Positions 10,859 through 23,301 of a DNA stretch of 64,000 bases are shown in pieces. Source of the stretch: Lantana camara (Eukaryota > Streptophyta > Magnoliopsida > Lamiales > Verbenaceae); the NCBI GenBank assembly GCA_037501455.1, contig CM074855.1:30289001-30353000 (forward strand). Reading direction: 5' to 3'. A program made the position numbers and the translations under genes. How positions within the stretch are numbered: the stretch's first letter is position 1; every line of letters starts with the position of its first letter. Under the pieces are notes generated by a model. It saw nothing but the letters and a program-made list of their open reading frames with translations, searched no databases and was not told the origin of the DNA.

Positions 10859-11300
10859 AGTAGCAACCAAATTTCTGGTTGCAAAAGGCCAGAGACGTGA
10901 CATGTAATCCACGTCACTTTGCAACCGAATTTTCGATTTCAAAAATAGGACTAATTCTACAGCTGAAAATTCGGTTGCAAATTTGACATGACACCTAAAT
11001 ATTGCAACCTAATTTTTGTTACAAATTAAATAAAAGAATGAATACCAATTTAGCAACCAAAATTCGGTTGCAAAAAATAATCTTTTTTTCAAAAAAATAT
11101 TTGTTTGCAACTGAATATTTTGTTGCAAAATTGGCTAGAAAATATCTGCTAATTTGACAACCGAAATTCAGTTGCAAAAATTAATTATTTTATATTTTTA
11201 TATGTATTTGCAACAAAATATCTATTGCAAAGAAAGATTTTTCAATTGCAAAATAGTATTAAATTTATAACTAGATTTTCATTTGCATTTTCTAAAAGTT
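10859..11300. repeat. CACTA subterminal repeats, continuation
   Basis: GCAACCGAA-type words in both orientations resume immediately after the Athila-type insertion and fade near 11290. They are continuous with 1826-1997. Confidence 0.75.
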
Positions 11301-11439
11301 AGTATTCTAAACACAAACCACCATTCAAATTAGTTCAAATTATTTTCCAGAATATGCAAATACATCAACAATATAACATTTACAAATGTTAACAATATAA
11401 CATCTACAAATACATCAATAATCTATATCAAAATGTTTC

Positions 11440-12165
11440 CATACTCAACATCATCAAATGCAATCATGAGAACCTTTCTTATCACAACCTCCGTAATGTT
11501 GAACGCATAGCCATTGAACTCCTAAGTTATCAAAGTAGTAACATTATTAAGTACAACTCCATATATTTGCTAAATCACTTTTAAAACTCAATGAGGAAGC
11601 TTCGTGTAAGAAAAAATTAACACACCTCACCCAACACATCTCTAAGTACCTCTTTAGAAATCCTATTGTCAAGGACAGCTGGACTGGAATAGGGAAACAA
11701 TAAAGAAAACAAGTTCTTAGTACATAAAGATACAACCAATATTGATTAATACTAAATAAAGAGACAATTATAATTACTAAAAGCATGAGCAACACATCTG
11801 CATACAGTGACCGACAAAAGGCATAAAACATGCTACTATTAAGGACTGAAAGCCACTAGTATGTCATGTACATAGATGAGCAGTCCATAATAGTCTCATA
11901 CATGAAAATATTGCATTCACAACTCAAGCAATCAAATACAAAAACTCAATTTCAATCCCTATTCCATTGAAATGGAAAGTGAATACATGTCTCTCTCCAT
12001 AGTTTATAAGCTATACTCCAGTTAACATTTATAATGAAGAAATGCTTAGAATTCAATATTTTCTAACCTGTCATGCCCACAAACATGAGAACATCGCAAG
12101 AACAATTCAATGATGTGACCTTCATCATTTAATCCAGAAATAGCACCTGTGTCATTCATTGGCAT
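11440..12165 (-). pseudogene. Captured-gene-like exons of unknown identity inside the CACTA element
   Basis: Three minus-strand segments have splice-like borders. Segment a (12165-12068) follows ATTATTAG and ends before GTTAG; it reads MPMNDTGAISGLNDEG and then HIIELFLRCSHVCGHD. Segment b (11683-11631) follows a pyrimidine tract with TTCCAG and ends before GTGAGG; joined in phase it reads PAVLDNRISKEVLRDVL. Segment c starts at 11521 after AACTTAG; joined in phase it reaches a stop after 22 codons, while another frame of the same segment stays open. I do not recognise the protein. The intervening AT-rich sequence fits introns. An alternative is that these are remnants of a CACTA-encoded gene. 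Confidence 0.35.
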
Positions 12166-12682
12166 CTAATAATACCATTGTTCTCTATAATGAATATCCT
12201 ACCACAACAAAGGATGTCAATAAATCCATTTAACTCAAACATGTTTTCCACACCAATTACATACAACGATCTTCAAGTTCAACTCAAATTAAAGCTAAGC
12301 ACCATCCATACCAAGCAAAAATTTGAAGTGAAAACAAGAACACAAGAGATTATGAAACAGTAAGTTGACAAATGAAATAATTCATGATTAAATAGATAAG
12401 AAATAATCAAGAGATTAAGCAGAAGTAAGTGAAACTAAAATGCTTGCACTTTGTTGAGTATTAATTCCCACTCCTCTCCATAATCAGTACTAATACAAAT
12501 ATTACTAAATTTTGCTGTCAAGATTGATCTTTTTTTCCTCAAAGCAGAGTAAATACAAAAATTTACTAAATTTTGCTTTCAAGATTGATCTTTTCTTCCT
12601 CAAGCAAATCCCATAAATACAATCATTATGAACCCAATTCCAGGGTCCACAATGCGAATAAATCAAAATTTAAGAAATTATA
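12166..12682. other. CACTA interior, noncoding
   Basis: AT-rich, intron-like on the minus strand. A short phrase around AAGATTGATCTTTT is duplicated (near 12518 and 12580). No gene is evident. Confidence 0.4.
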
Positions 12683-15325
12683 TGTAGCACCCTAAACCCC
12701 AAGGCACTACATCCTCCGTACTATAGCCCGGTCCACATACGAAATGGACAATCCGTACATAAACCGAACATATAGCGAACGGGTGACAATCAAGAAAAAT
12801 AACGAGCTAGTCGGGACACTCCCCAACATACACAAACCAAGACATGAAATTAAAAGAGGAAGTATTTCAATTAATACGTATAGGTACCATATTTACCAAA
12901 GTATATACATAGTAGGTACTAACATTAACTATCAATACATTATCATCTCTTATATGTTATACATGTCCAAGTATCCAAAATGTAATAATCATGACCGTAA
13001 TGTGAGATGCCCAAAAGTTCTATACATGAAGATACAATGCTAGACTCAGGGAAATGCAAGACCTGACTCGACTCCCACCTAGCGACTGGGTACCTGAAAA
13101 GTGAAGTATCAGTCTACTGAAGACTGAGTGAGGGGCAATATAAATATAACACACGTCACATGCAAGTCATAGCCTCGGGTGAAGACTTGTAAATGAAATA
13201 AATATAAAGTTCAAGAATCGATAGTTCTTTGCCGGAGATTACGACTATCAGGTTTAACTTGTTAACTTGTCCATTTCATGAAACATGTGGCCCCTGTGAG
13301 TAAGGGCAAATCTTCAACCTTTCAACCAATCATGAACAATACGTGCTTGCATGATTCATTCAATACGTGATCATACATTTCATTTAGTGTTCAAGTAGAC
13401 ATAATCATGATTAAAACATGCAATAACCCGAGGATAATCCGTGGTGCCGGATCCATCCCCAGTCTCCTTCTTCCTCAGGGTGATAGTGGGTTTGCAAGGC
13501 CCAACTATCCACGACATGGTGTACGTCGGGAACATGACTCCAACGCACGGCACTCCTTCCACCACCAATCTCCTAGTGGCTTCGGGGGTGATCCCAATGA
13601 GGTGAGGATAGCTCAAGAGTTACCCGTCAGCCCTTGCTTTCCCGGTTGGCTCAAGAACTACCCTCGGGCCCAAGTGCAATCATGTACTCGCCAAAACATG
13701 CTTGAAATCATGAACAATCATTGCTTGCTTGCTTGAAAATGTTTATAGTTTGAAAACGTTTATAGATATAATAGATTTTGGCCGAAATCAACCCATAAGG
13801 GTGGTAATGGTTCTAAATACCTAGAACAAAACCTCACCTTTGCTACAAAACAAAACAAGGATATGCTCTAGGGAGCCTGCTCCTCGTCCACGACCTCGTG
13901 ACCTATGCAAACACGACGTGTATACGTGAGACATGACTCAAAATGGACCAAATAGGACAAACGGCGAAAATGCAACGAGATGACGAGCAATGTGAAATGT
14001 AGCATGAAAATATCTTGTTTTGACATGTATTCAATCATATAATAACAATTTGGGATCAAAGAATGCATTGTATCAAAACCTAAAAATTAAAATTTTATGC
14101 AGTAGCTTTTGCTCTGCCAGACGGTATGGGAACGGCCGTTCCGGCTTCCCTTTGAAAATGGGAAGGGCCGTTCCCATGCCTTCCGAGAACGCGCCAACGT
14201 TTTCACTTTTAAAAATGCGATTTAGCTGGGAACGGCCCTTCCGGCACACAGGCCAAAATGGAAACGGCCGTTCCCAGGGTCGGCTGCCTATTTTAATTCA
14301 AAAGCGTGGGAACGACCGTTCCCATAAGGCCTTGAGGTGGGAAGGGCCGTTCCCCGTTTCTGCAACTGAAAAAAACAGAGCAGAACAGGGTAGTAGCTAC
14401 GGCAACAACCAAGCAACAACAAAACCAAGTTTTGATCCACCAAAATTGCTACTTTTCTGGAAATATGCATGCATACAAGTTCATAGAAACATAAACATGA
14501 AATAAATCATCAACCATGCTTGATCCTTGAAGTGTTTCCACTTTCAAGCTCAAGTATAAATTCAATATATATATATCCGTATTTTGCAAGAATTCATGCC
14601 ATAAACCATGTTATAATCATGTATTCACATATCACACAACTAATAACTCATATATTCCATGATTTCTCAAACCCTAGCCTCAACCAAATTGATCAAGAAT
14701 TATGACTTCAATCAAACACCCACCTTGAAATGAAAGAAATGAAGAAAGAAGATGATGAGAATGATCAAGCTTCAAATCTTGCAATATTTCTTGAAAAATC
14801 TTGATGAAAGGATGAAAATCTCTTCTTTCCTTTGTGCTTGAATGAACCGAGAGTGAAGGAGCAAATATGTTGGTGAATTTTGGATCAAAATGAGCTTGGA
14901 AGCTTGGGGATATATTATACCGTGATTCATCCATTTTGAAAAATGTGAAATATTCAATTTGCAATTTAATCCTTCAAGAGATCAAGTCATGCAATCAAGT
15001 ATGGATGGTTTTGAAATATGATCAATTAAGTCCTTGAAAGTTTATGCAATTAAGTCCCTAAGTTTAAAGAAATGAACATGTAGGGACAATTTGGTAATTA
15101 AAGCACTCTCGGTAATTATTTTACGTATTAAATATCTTTCCATGACACAAAATAATTTTCCAATGATATGATTTCATATAATTCACATAAATAATGCGTC
15201 ATAAATTTTATAAAATATGTGATGTCACGTAGGAAAATGGAAATTTAAAAGAATTAAAATAAATCCTACGCCCAAAATCTCACACGTGGTGTGCTTACGT
15301 GTTCATCCGGAACCGGGGCGTTACA
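12683..15325 (-). mobile_element. Solo LTR A (probable Del/Tekay-type Ty3/gypsy)
   Basis: TGTAGCACCC...GGGGCGTTACA with a perfect 5-bp TSD TTATA (12678-12682, 15326-15330). Its left 80 bases match the complement of the right end of LTR B (GCACAAGGCACTACATCC and onward), so it is the same family in inverse orientation. TG...CA ends, 5-bp TSD, 2.6 kb length and no coding content support a solo LTR; the TGTAACA-type ends are what I recall for Del/Tekay chromoviruses, so that lineage is an inference. ORFs such as 13407-13736 and 14020-14505 are chance readings. Confidence 0.75.
14128..14355. repeat. Six GGAACGGCCGTTCC-type palindromes in LTR A
   Basis: Near-perfect palindromes at about 14128, 14160, 14228, 14260, 14308 and 14339, all built on GGGAA(C/G)GGCCGTTCCC with few changes, in otherwise AT-rich sequence. 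Confidence 0.85.
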
Positions 15326-15390
15326 TTATATATCCAAAAGATACATTCTTTAATAATTGAACCGACACCGAAAATCTGAAAATCACTTAC

Positions 15391-15467
15391 ACTTTGAAAG
15401 GAAGTTTGGGATCAGAAGTGAGTAACTTGAACGACACTTTTACGCCGTCACCGTCGTCGTTAACTAT
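15391..15467 (-). pseudogene. UFM1: Captured first-exon fragment of UFM1 (ubiquitin-fold modifier 1)
   Basis: On the minus strand this segment reads KVSFKLLTSDPKLPFKV after a short Asp/Gly-rich N-terminus. Plant UFM1 starts with a short variable, Gly-rich N-terminus and then KVSFKVTLTSDPKLPFKV, so it matches with one residue missing and one changed. UFM1 is a small ubiquitin-like protein conjugated to ribosome and ER targets. The usual start codon position reads ATA instead of ATG. The segment ends in AAAGT|GTAAGTG, a consensus splice donor at the phase expected before the next Val codon. No later UFM1 exon was found, and solo LTR A (12683-15325) interrupts the putative intron. I infer that the CACTA element acquired this exon from a host gene. 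Confidence 0.75.
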
Positions 15468-15834
15468 TTTTTCCGTTTGAGATTTCTTTTGTCGATTTAT
15501 CCTCTTCTACTCTATCTGTAAAAGCACAAATAAGGCACATTGCTTTTAACACCTCTAAAAATTAATAAAATCCCATTATCTCAAAAAATAAAATCAAAAG
15601 GTTAGATCTGAGAAAAAATTGCAGAAACCCAGAAAAAAAAGAAGTTTAAAAACCCCAGTTTAGCGTTCAATAAACTGAAAAACGTAGGATACCCTTCATG
15701 CTAGAAATATCAAAGGGTGGCCTGGGGAGGCAGGTGGGCAGCGGCTAAGGCCGAGGGTGTAAGAGAGGACAAGAGAGAGGGGGAAATTCGGCTAGAACCT
15801 GGAGCAGATGAGGAGAGAGATGTGAGATAACAGA
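15468..15834 (-). other. Captured leader-like sequence upstream of the UFM1 fragment
   Basis: No ORF is convincing. On the minus strand it is pyrimidine-rich and UTR-like (CT-rich near 15770, TTTTTTCTGGG near 15630) and continues across the LTR B insertion into 19208-19390. It may be promoter, 5' UTR or leader intron acquired with the UFM1 exon. Confidence 0.35.
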
Positions 15835-18800
15835 TGTAACATCCCGCTAGTCTGGTCGTACAGGTATGCACTTTCGAGAGTGTTTCGTACGCGTTTTATT
15901 TATTTATTTATGATTTTACGTGTTTATTAAATTGTTTATATGTCTAATTGATTATTTGAATAATTATTTGTTATACTTTGTTAGGTATTTGTTCGTTTTG
16001 ACCCCATTTGATTCCCCGCTCGATCCGTTTGACCCCGTATTTGCTCCCAATTAAGTGACTATGTGATATGCATGAAATATGTTTGTTATGAATTTGTCTA
16101 TGTGTTCGGTTTATGTTTTGAGTTTGTTTGATACGGTTTTGAACCGTTTTATTTGTTTAGGAACTCGAGGGCCTAACTCGTTTTAGTGCACCTCCTGTTC
16201 CGGTAGGCGTAACTTGGGCTCGGGATTTCGGATTTGAATTCCGGAAGTAGCGTCGGACTTGTAATGAAGAAAGTAAGCTTTGGAACCTGAGTTTTTAATC
16301 TTCTAAGCCCGTTCGAAGCTCCAAATTTTGCCCGAAATACGACCCTTGTGATAGATTTGCCATGTTTGCTCGTTTTAATCATAACCGACCCGTTTCTTAT
16401 CCGAATCACTCCATACTTGAACCCATATGACCCTAGATTAACCCTCTATGCTCTCATTTCCTCCCCATTTGGACCCAGCTAAGAAAAAGAGGAGAAAGCA
16501 GCAGTTCATCCCGAGAGAGAGAGAGAGAAGGGGGAAAACACTATTCATTTGGACATTTCTTGCTCAATACACATCCGATTCGCATCAAATTCGAAAGGTA
16601 AGTCTGGTATCTTGTTCTCCATCTTCTCCTCTTTATTTTGAGTGCTCTTTTTCTGAATTTGGTGGAGTATTACTCATGATATGGTTCATTAGATGAATAG
16701 TAAGGGTTTGTGGAGATTTGATGAATTTGGCATGATTTCTTGTGATTCTTGTTTGTTTGATGCATCATTTGTCATTATAAGACATCCATTATTAATTATA
16801 TGGACTCATTTCAGAAGTTAGGTGCATTTAATTGAGGATACCATTAATGCTTTGTATGAGAAAATGAAGAACATAAATGTTTGATCTATTCTCTTCCATT
16901 TCCTTGCATGTTTGTCCGATTTTTGCATGTTATATGACTTGAATATGATGTATATTTGTTGTATGATCCTTCCCTTGCATGCTAGATTGGTTTAGGATTG
17001 ATTTTAGCTTGTGTTTTGTTGCTGTTTTTGCTGCTGTTGCGTGCGTGGTCGGGCCGCGACCGGGATTAGTGCTTTTCCGGTAGCGGGCACGACCCCTTTT
17101 CAGACTTGTTTCAACTTTTGCTGCTGTGTGTGCTGGGTGCGATCACCCTTTAGCTGTTTTGGGGTCATGCCCGTGACCCCATTTTGTGCAACTTTCAAGT
17201 TGCTTCGTTGTTGTTGTTTGTTTTCCGGTTTGTTCGTGTGTTGCTTGTCCTTCCTAGCTTCTATATGATTAATATATGATACTAACTTGCTTTATATCAT
17301 GTTATATAATTTAGTATGAAATTATTTCATGATTTGGGTGCTCGTTTGCATGTTATATTATGAAATACGTTTAATATGTCTCTTACGTGCATGCGTGCAT
17401 GAATGATTCGTTCATTTAATTTGCATGATATCTTCTTGCTTCTTTTATGTTATGAATGTGATGATAAAATGTCATATTATGTATTAAGTGGTATGTTATG
17501 AATTTATGGCGTGTTTTACATGCTCGTTTTTTATTTATAGCTTCATACGTGCAACATGCTACCTTAACGTGCCTATATGACTTCATACTTCGTTTATGTG
17601 CCTTGTATGATTTTTCTTTGGTCTTATATGATATGAAATGTCTTCCTAATTTGTTTTATGGTATGTTATGTATGCTATATGAAATTTATGAATTTATTTA
17701 GCATGATTTAGGAGACTTATGATTTGTTATGAACTTACATGCGTTATATGTTAATGCATTGCATCTCTTATGCATCTCTTGCATCCATATACATATGCCG
17801 AGCGTCTATATGGTGCATTTGAGAGTCTAAGTCCATCTTTTGTCTTTTGTTTTATTCAGAGCTTTGTCTCGAGGGAAAGGAGGTGGTCTCTTAGGTGTGT
17901 TCCGGTTCGTTTTGTTCGTTGTGGTCGAAAAGGTGAGGTTTCTTTTTTTTAGTTATTATGACCTACAACCCTTGATGTGATTTAAGCCCGCATGTGACCT
18001 TTGTATATGTATAAGTCTTAGATATGTTTTTGATACGTATTTTGTGGGATTTTGGCCCTTTTGTTATGAAATATTTGAAAATGCTTTTATGTATACGTAA
18101 GAAATATTTTCATTCGTTTATTTTGAAAAGGGTTGGTGTGAGTATGTTTTGAAACCACGAGTTATGTTGGATTTTGAAAATTAAGAAATTTTGAACTTTT
18201 GAACAATTTGATCAATTAGATGGGCCCCGAAGATTCGTGCAAAGGAGACCCGGGACGGTGTGGGCCGTCTGGTAGTCGGTAGCATGGTCTCCACACTTAA
18301 GGATCAACCCTGAACCCACTAGGAGGCTTGGTGGGGGAAAGAGTCCTCGGGCGTGAGCGTCATAAAACTCACGACCCATACTGTGTGTCCGATGGTCAGG
18401 GTGGCGCCACCCTGCCATCACCCGGAGGATAGGTATGTTTGTTTGATTCTGAATTATGAGTCAGAGTGGTCTGAGGCTTGTGCTCGCCGAGTTATGTGTG
18501 TGATTTTAAACTTGGTTTGTGAAATGGGAGTGGATTTATAAGTACTAAAATTTGGTTGATTTTGGCCTTCGGCCTTAACTCTTTTCCTGATATCTAGTAT
18601 CACGTGTCAAATGTTTTGGATTGCAAAAAGCAAGCCCCGGTTCATGAACCTTCTAATTTTGAATATGCTATGCTCTATGTATACGTATGTGTGAGGGTGT
18701 AAGGCCCCTCACCAGTCTCTAGGACTAACCCCTCCTCGTTGTCTTCTTTTCCACCTTCTGTTTTGTTGAGTTTGCAGGTGCAGGTTGGTGCGTGCTAGGC

Positions 18801-19202
18801 GGCGATTCTTTGTTTAGTTTTGTTCGAGTTGGTCAGTCGGGTCTTTGCATCTTTGCATTTCGCATTGGTTTTATGTTTATGATTTGTATGAAGTTTGTAT
18901 AAATTATGATTTAGAATTTGAACTTAGAACCTCGTATGATTTATTTGGCCTTGGATGGGCATGATATGTATAATTTGTATTAATTCGAGAATGTATGATT
19001 GTATATGTTGTTCCTGGTGCTTTCGCATTTGATTTTGATTTTATGCGCTCTCTGTATTAGGGTGTAGACCGCTTAGCTAGTGTTTGCGTTTTTGTTTATC
19101 ACCCGTTCGCAGTGACTTGATGCGTGTGCGGAGTTTCCATTTCGTTACACGTGTCGGGCTAAAGTGTTGGGGATGTAGTGCCTTGTGCTCCGGGGTGCTA
19201 CA
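15835..19202 (+). mobile_element. Solo LTR B (probable Del/Tekay-type)
   Basis: TGTAACATCCCG...GGGGTGCTACA with perfect TSD ACAGA (15830-15834, 19203-19207). Same family as LTRs A, C and D. Shared internal landmarks with D include GGCCTAACTCGTTTTAG/GGGCCTAACTAGTTTTAG, AGGTGAGGTT near 17933, TAGTATCACGTGT near 18596, and TGCTAGGCGG near 18795. A donor-like GAAAG|GTAAGT (16597/16598) and acceptor-like TTTGCAG (18777) have equivalents in D. The ORFs inside are not credible. Confidence 0.75.
17047..17180. repeat. GC-rich palindromes in LTR B
   Basis: GGTCGGGCCGCGACC (17047-17061), GGGTGCGATCACCC (17135-17148) and GGGGTCATGCCCGTGACCCC (17161-17180). This occupies the place equivalent to the palindrome arrays of LTRs A and D. 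Confidence 0.75.
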
Positions 19203-19207
19203 ACAGA

Positions 19208-21133
19208 TGTGACGGTCGGAGGCGGTGAAGAAACTAGGAAGGAGGCGAGGTTTTAAGGTGGGAATATTGAAGTAGTTTTAGCTTAAGGAAGAAAAGGGGG
19301 GAAATAAGGAAGGGGGAATCGAAAGAAAGAGGGAGAAGGGGGAAATGAGGGAAATTTGGGCGGTAAGGTAAAATTTTCAGGTTTAATAGACACATATTTC
19401 ATCTTAACTCATTAATAGAATTTATTTATTTTTTGGTCCTATTTAATAAAATTTAGGGCTATATTTATAATATCATCTTATATAATAATAATTACACATG
19501 CCACTATTAATTATTCAATAAATTTCTAGGAATAAATTATTAGATCATATCATATACAATATCTATTACAAATATGAATATATATATACATAGAGAGAGA
19601 GATATATATTATATCAATGTCTGTTATTTGAACCCCAAAAAATAAAAATAAAAATTTGTTATATAAATTAAACTCTTACATCGTATAAGTTATATAATAT
19701 ATTATAACTATAAAAATACTTTTTTTAAATAATTTATAATATATATTATATTTTTTAATATAACTTATAGCTATGTATAGTATTATTTAATAGAATTTCA
19801 ATTATATGTTACACGGTTTAATGCATTTAAGATATGATATTATCAATGCTTATGATGTATAATATTCATTGTAAATATAAATATCTATATATTATAGTAT
19901 TTAATAGACATATATTCATCTGTAATATTATTTGATAAACTTCTAATATATATTTGCTAACTTTATATTCTAATCCTATACTAGATTACTTATAATTATT
20001 ATATTATATATCACATGATATATAATATATAGATTTAATTAAATATGATTCTCAAATTAGATTGAGTAATTACAAGTGGTATCATACTTTTAGATATAAT
20101 GATACTTACACTTCTCTTAAAATATTTTAATACACTACCTTGTAAATACGCCTATTTTTTACGTAATCAATATATTTTATATAAAAACTATATGTAATTA
20201 ATGCATTATTCGAATCAATTGTCATATGAATCTTTTTGATTCAATGAATATTTCTAAACGTATATTATTTTTAATTATTGTCAATGAATATGATATTATT
20301 AGATATTATTCGATGATCCTATGATACATAATGTCTATCTATAATTATATCATAAATATAATTAAGTATACTTTATACTATTTAATAGTCTTATAGTTAT
20401 CTATATATTGTTTAACAGACTTATAATTACAAATTATATCATTTGATATAACTTATAGCTATATATTGAATTAATAAGGAAGATATGATTTATAATATCT
20501 ATCGTCAATGTAATTTATATCTCTATATTAATATTATTTATTAAGTGAGAGACTCAAGTTTGATCTTTTTTTTATTTTCTATTTATTTTTTCTCCACTAC
20601 TTCATTAACAACCTTCTTTTCATTCTAATTTTTTCCCCACCACTCCCACAGTGTATTGTTTTTAATTTATCTCTTTAACTCTTTTTTTTCTTTCACCTAA
20701 TTTCAATTTTTTCTATTAAATTTTTTTTGTCTTTCTTTTCCATATTTTTAAATTTCTGTTTTGACTATTATTTTATACCATTATGATATTATTTTAATTG
20801 ACGTATAATATAAACAAAATGATCTCTACAAATTATGAATTTAACAACAAATCATGGGTATTTTTGGAATGACATAATGGAACACTAGGGACTACAAACG
20901 GTCCTCAAAGTTAGAGACTAAAATGTAATTTCCTGATAATGATGGATTGCTTTGTAATTAGGTTTAAATGCAGGTAATCGAATGTAATTATTTTTATAAT
21001 AAATTAACTTATTTTCACTTTAAAATTACATATATGTTATATATGATAAATTTATTATCATTTTAATTGAAAACTTATATTACACTATGATTTAAAAGAC
21101 TTAGAATTTTTTATATAGCATTGAAATGATTTA

Positions 21134-21186
<53 letters not shown>

Positions 21187-21204
21187 TATAATAAAGTGAA
21201 AATA
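19208..21204. other. CACTA interior, AT-rich, noncoding
   Basis: The first 180 bases are purine-rich and join in sense with 15468-15834. The rest is very AT-rich with TATA-type runs and no gene. ATTAAGTGAGAGACTCAAGT (20540-20559) is a 19/20 inverted match to the ends of the tandem repeat at 28231-28832. Confidence 0.5.
21137..21183. repeat. (AT)n microsatellite
   Basis: An uninterrupted AT dinucleotide run of about 45 bases. Confidence 0.95.
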
Positions 21205-21432
21205 TTTTTGCAACTGAATAGCAACACTTTTTTTTTTTTAAATTATTATTTATATTATTTTAAAAAATAATAATAAATAAAAAAGTTATTGCAATCGAAA
21301 TTTAGTTGAAAAGCAGTTGCATGCAAATTTTGCAACCAAATTTCGGTTTCAAGTTTTGAATAAAAATAATCAACTTAGTTCGAAATTTTGCAACCGAATT
21401 TTCGGTTGCAAAAAAATTTTTTAAATTATTTT
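21205..21432. repeat. CACTA right subterminal repeats, first part
   Basis: GCAACCGAAT/ATTCGGTTGC words in both orientations, interrupted by LTR C at 21433. Confidence 0.75.
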
Positions 21433-23301
21433 TGTAGCACCCCTTAACGTGGAGGTACCACACCCCCGCACTATAGGTCAACCCACATACGAAACGGGCA
21501 ATTCGTACATAAGTCAACCTATAGCGAACGGGTGACCATGCAATGGACGACAGGCTAGGCGGGAAAACTTATACATGTGACAAAATAAAGCGGAAGCATA
21601 AATCAATCACCATCACATATTTTCATTTATCAAGGCATGACATTTCCTTATACTGAATGAAATATATTCTAACTTATATATCAATACATTATCATCTCCT
21701 TAATATAATTAACATATAATTGTAAACATGACTTTATCGAACAATAAGTAAACAATCAAGTAAATGCACTGTGTATGACTCAACTCTAACAACTGGACTC
21801 GACTCACTTGCCGCCTAGCACGTACCTGCAATAACCTGAAAGATGGAGGCGTCAGTCTGTGAAGACTGAGTGAGGGGTTTAAATACATATTAGCGCAGAT
21901 AACATGCAAGTCATATTCTCGGGTAAAGGTTTATAAAAGATAACTATACAAGTTCAATAATAATGTAGCTTCGCCCGAGAATACAACTATCAATATTAAA
22001 TACTTGTTCTTTCATGCAATCGATAAACATACTTGCTTGCTTGTTAATTATTAGGTGATCACGCGATCCAATTATCATGCAATCATGTAGGTGTATTCAA
22101 TTAGCATATTCATGGAATGAAATCATGCAATCACTACATGGCGTGCTTGCAACATGATAGGGTTTATTCCTCCTGTGATTGGACGGACAATCATTGGCAC
22201 GAAACCAATCCAGCGCCCTTCACTCAGAAGGACCTGGCCAGGGGAAACATGGGTACACGATAGGGTTTTGTTCTTCTTGTGGTTGGACGGACAACCACGG
22301 GCAGGACCCGTCCAGCGCCCTCACTAAGGAGAACCTGGCCAAGAGAACACACGAACACGGTAGGGTATTGTTCTTCTTGTGATTGGACGGACAATCATTG
22401 GCACGAAACCAATCCAGCGCCCCCACTAAGGAGGACCTGGCCAAGAGAACACACTTGCTTGCATTCATGAACATGGCGTGCTTTGATGCGTGACTACTAA
22501 CATGCCTTACTTGCTTGATTAATGAACAATAATATAACTTGGAACAATAACTGATTTCATGAAAATATAACTATAAATACCTTTTGGCTAAAACAGTCAA
22601 GTAAAGGTTATACGGGTTCTATATAACTAGAAATTAAACCTCACCTGACAGGCCACACACGACTCGTGAATGCGTGAACGTGCTCATGAGCCACAATCTC
22701 CGCCCTGGAGAGTAACTTGAGATGAAAATAAGTGGGAGAAGATGATGAGTATGGATGCTTGAGCTTGAATTCATGAAGTTTCCTAGCAATTCTAGCTTGA
22801 AGATGATGATTTCCCAATTTCCCTTTCTTCTTGAATGAATACCGAGAGGGAGAGGATGATGATTCTTGATGAATGAAAATGAAGAGCAAGGAAGAGATGC
22901 ATATATCGTTACATTTAGGGAAATATGCAATATTTATGATTTAATCCCCCAACTTCATAAGTTATACAATTAAGTGTATCAAGTTTGGAAAATGAGCAAT
23001 TAGGTCCACAAAGCTTTCATACAATTTGGTCCCAAAAGAAAAGGAATTGAACAATTAAGGACAATTATGCAATTAATACAATTTGGACAACTAATTCACG
23101 CAACAATTGAAGTCCATTCTTACAAGAATTCTCAATTTGAAATAAATATCATATAATTTCACGTAATCATGTTGAAAACAATTGATACGAATTAATATAA
23201 CACGTTTAAATCAATTAGACGAAATTAATAAAATAAAATCTTAACGCTCGAAACCCACACGTGTCGAGCGTACCTGACTGTCTGAAAATCGGGGCGTTAC
23301 A
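21433..23301 (-). mobile_element. Solo LTR C, short variant of the same family
   Basis: TGTAGCACCCC...GGGGCGTTACA. Flanking pentamers ATTTT (21428-21432) and ACTTT (23302-23306) agree at 4 of 5. The left end matches LTR A (CACATACGAAACGG, GCGAACGGGTGAC, GACTGAGTGAGGGG). At 1869 bp it is much shorter than A, B and D and lacks the palindrome block they share. Instead it has a three-unit tandem repeat. Confidence 0.7.
22156..22454. repeat. Three tandem units of about 100 bp in LTR C
   Basis: Units start near 22156, 22259 and 22359. Each has ATTGGACGGACAATCA (or its GGTTGG variant), a pairing ACCAATCCAGCGCCC-type segment, then ACCTGGCCA. The middle unit carries changes on both arms (GGTTGG...CCCGTCC) that alter the pairing. 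Confidence 0.85.

Noticed and set aside
13407..13736. 109-codon ORF in solo LTR A, and 14020-14505 (161 codons)
   Set aside because: Low-complexity readings through LTR sequence; collinear LTRs B and D do not preserve the frames, and the second runs through the palindrome block.
14128..14355. Palindromes read as bacterial operators or terminators
   Set aside because: The window is eukaryotic transposon DNA; no bacterial gene or promoter context exists.
17011..17268. Cys-rich 85-codon ORF in LTR B resembling a small secreted peptide
   Set aside because: Arises from T/G-rich sequence (TGC/TGT codons) in the palindrome block; not conserved in LTR D.
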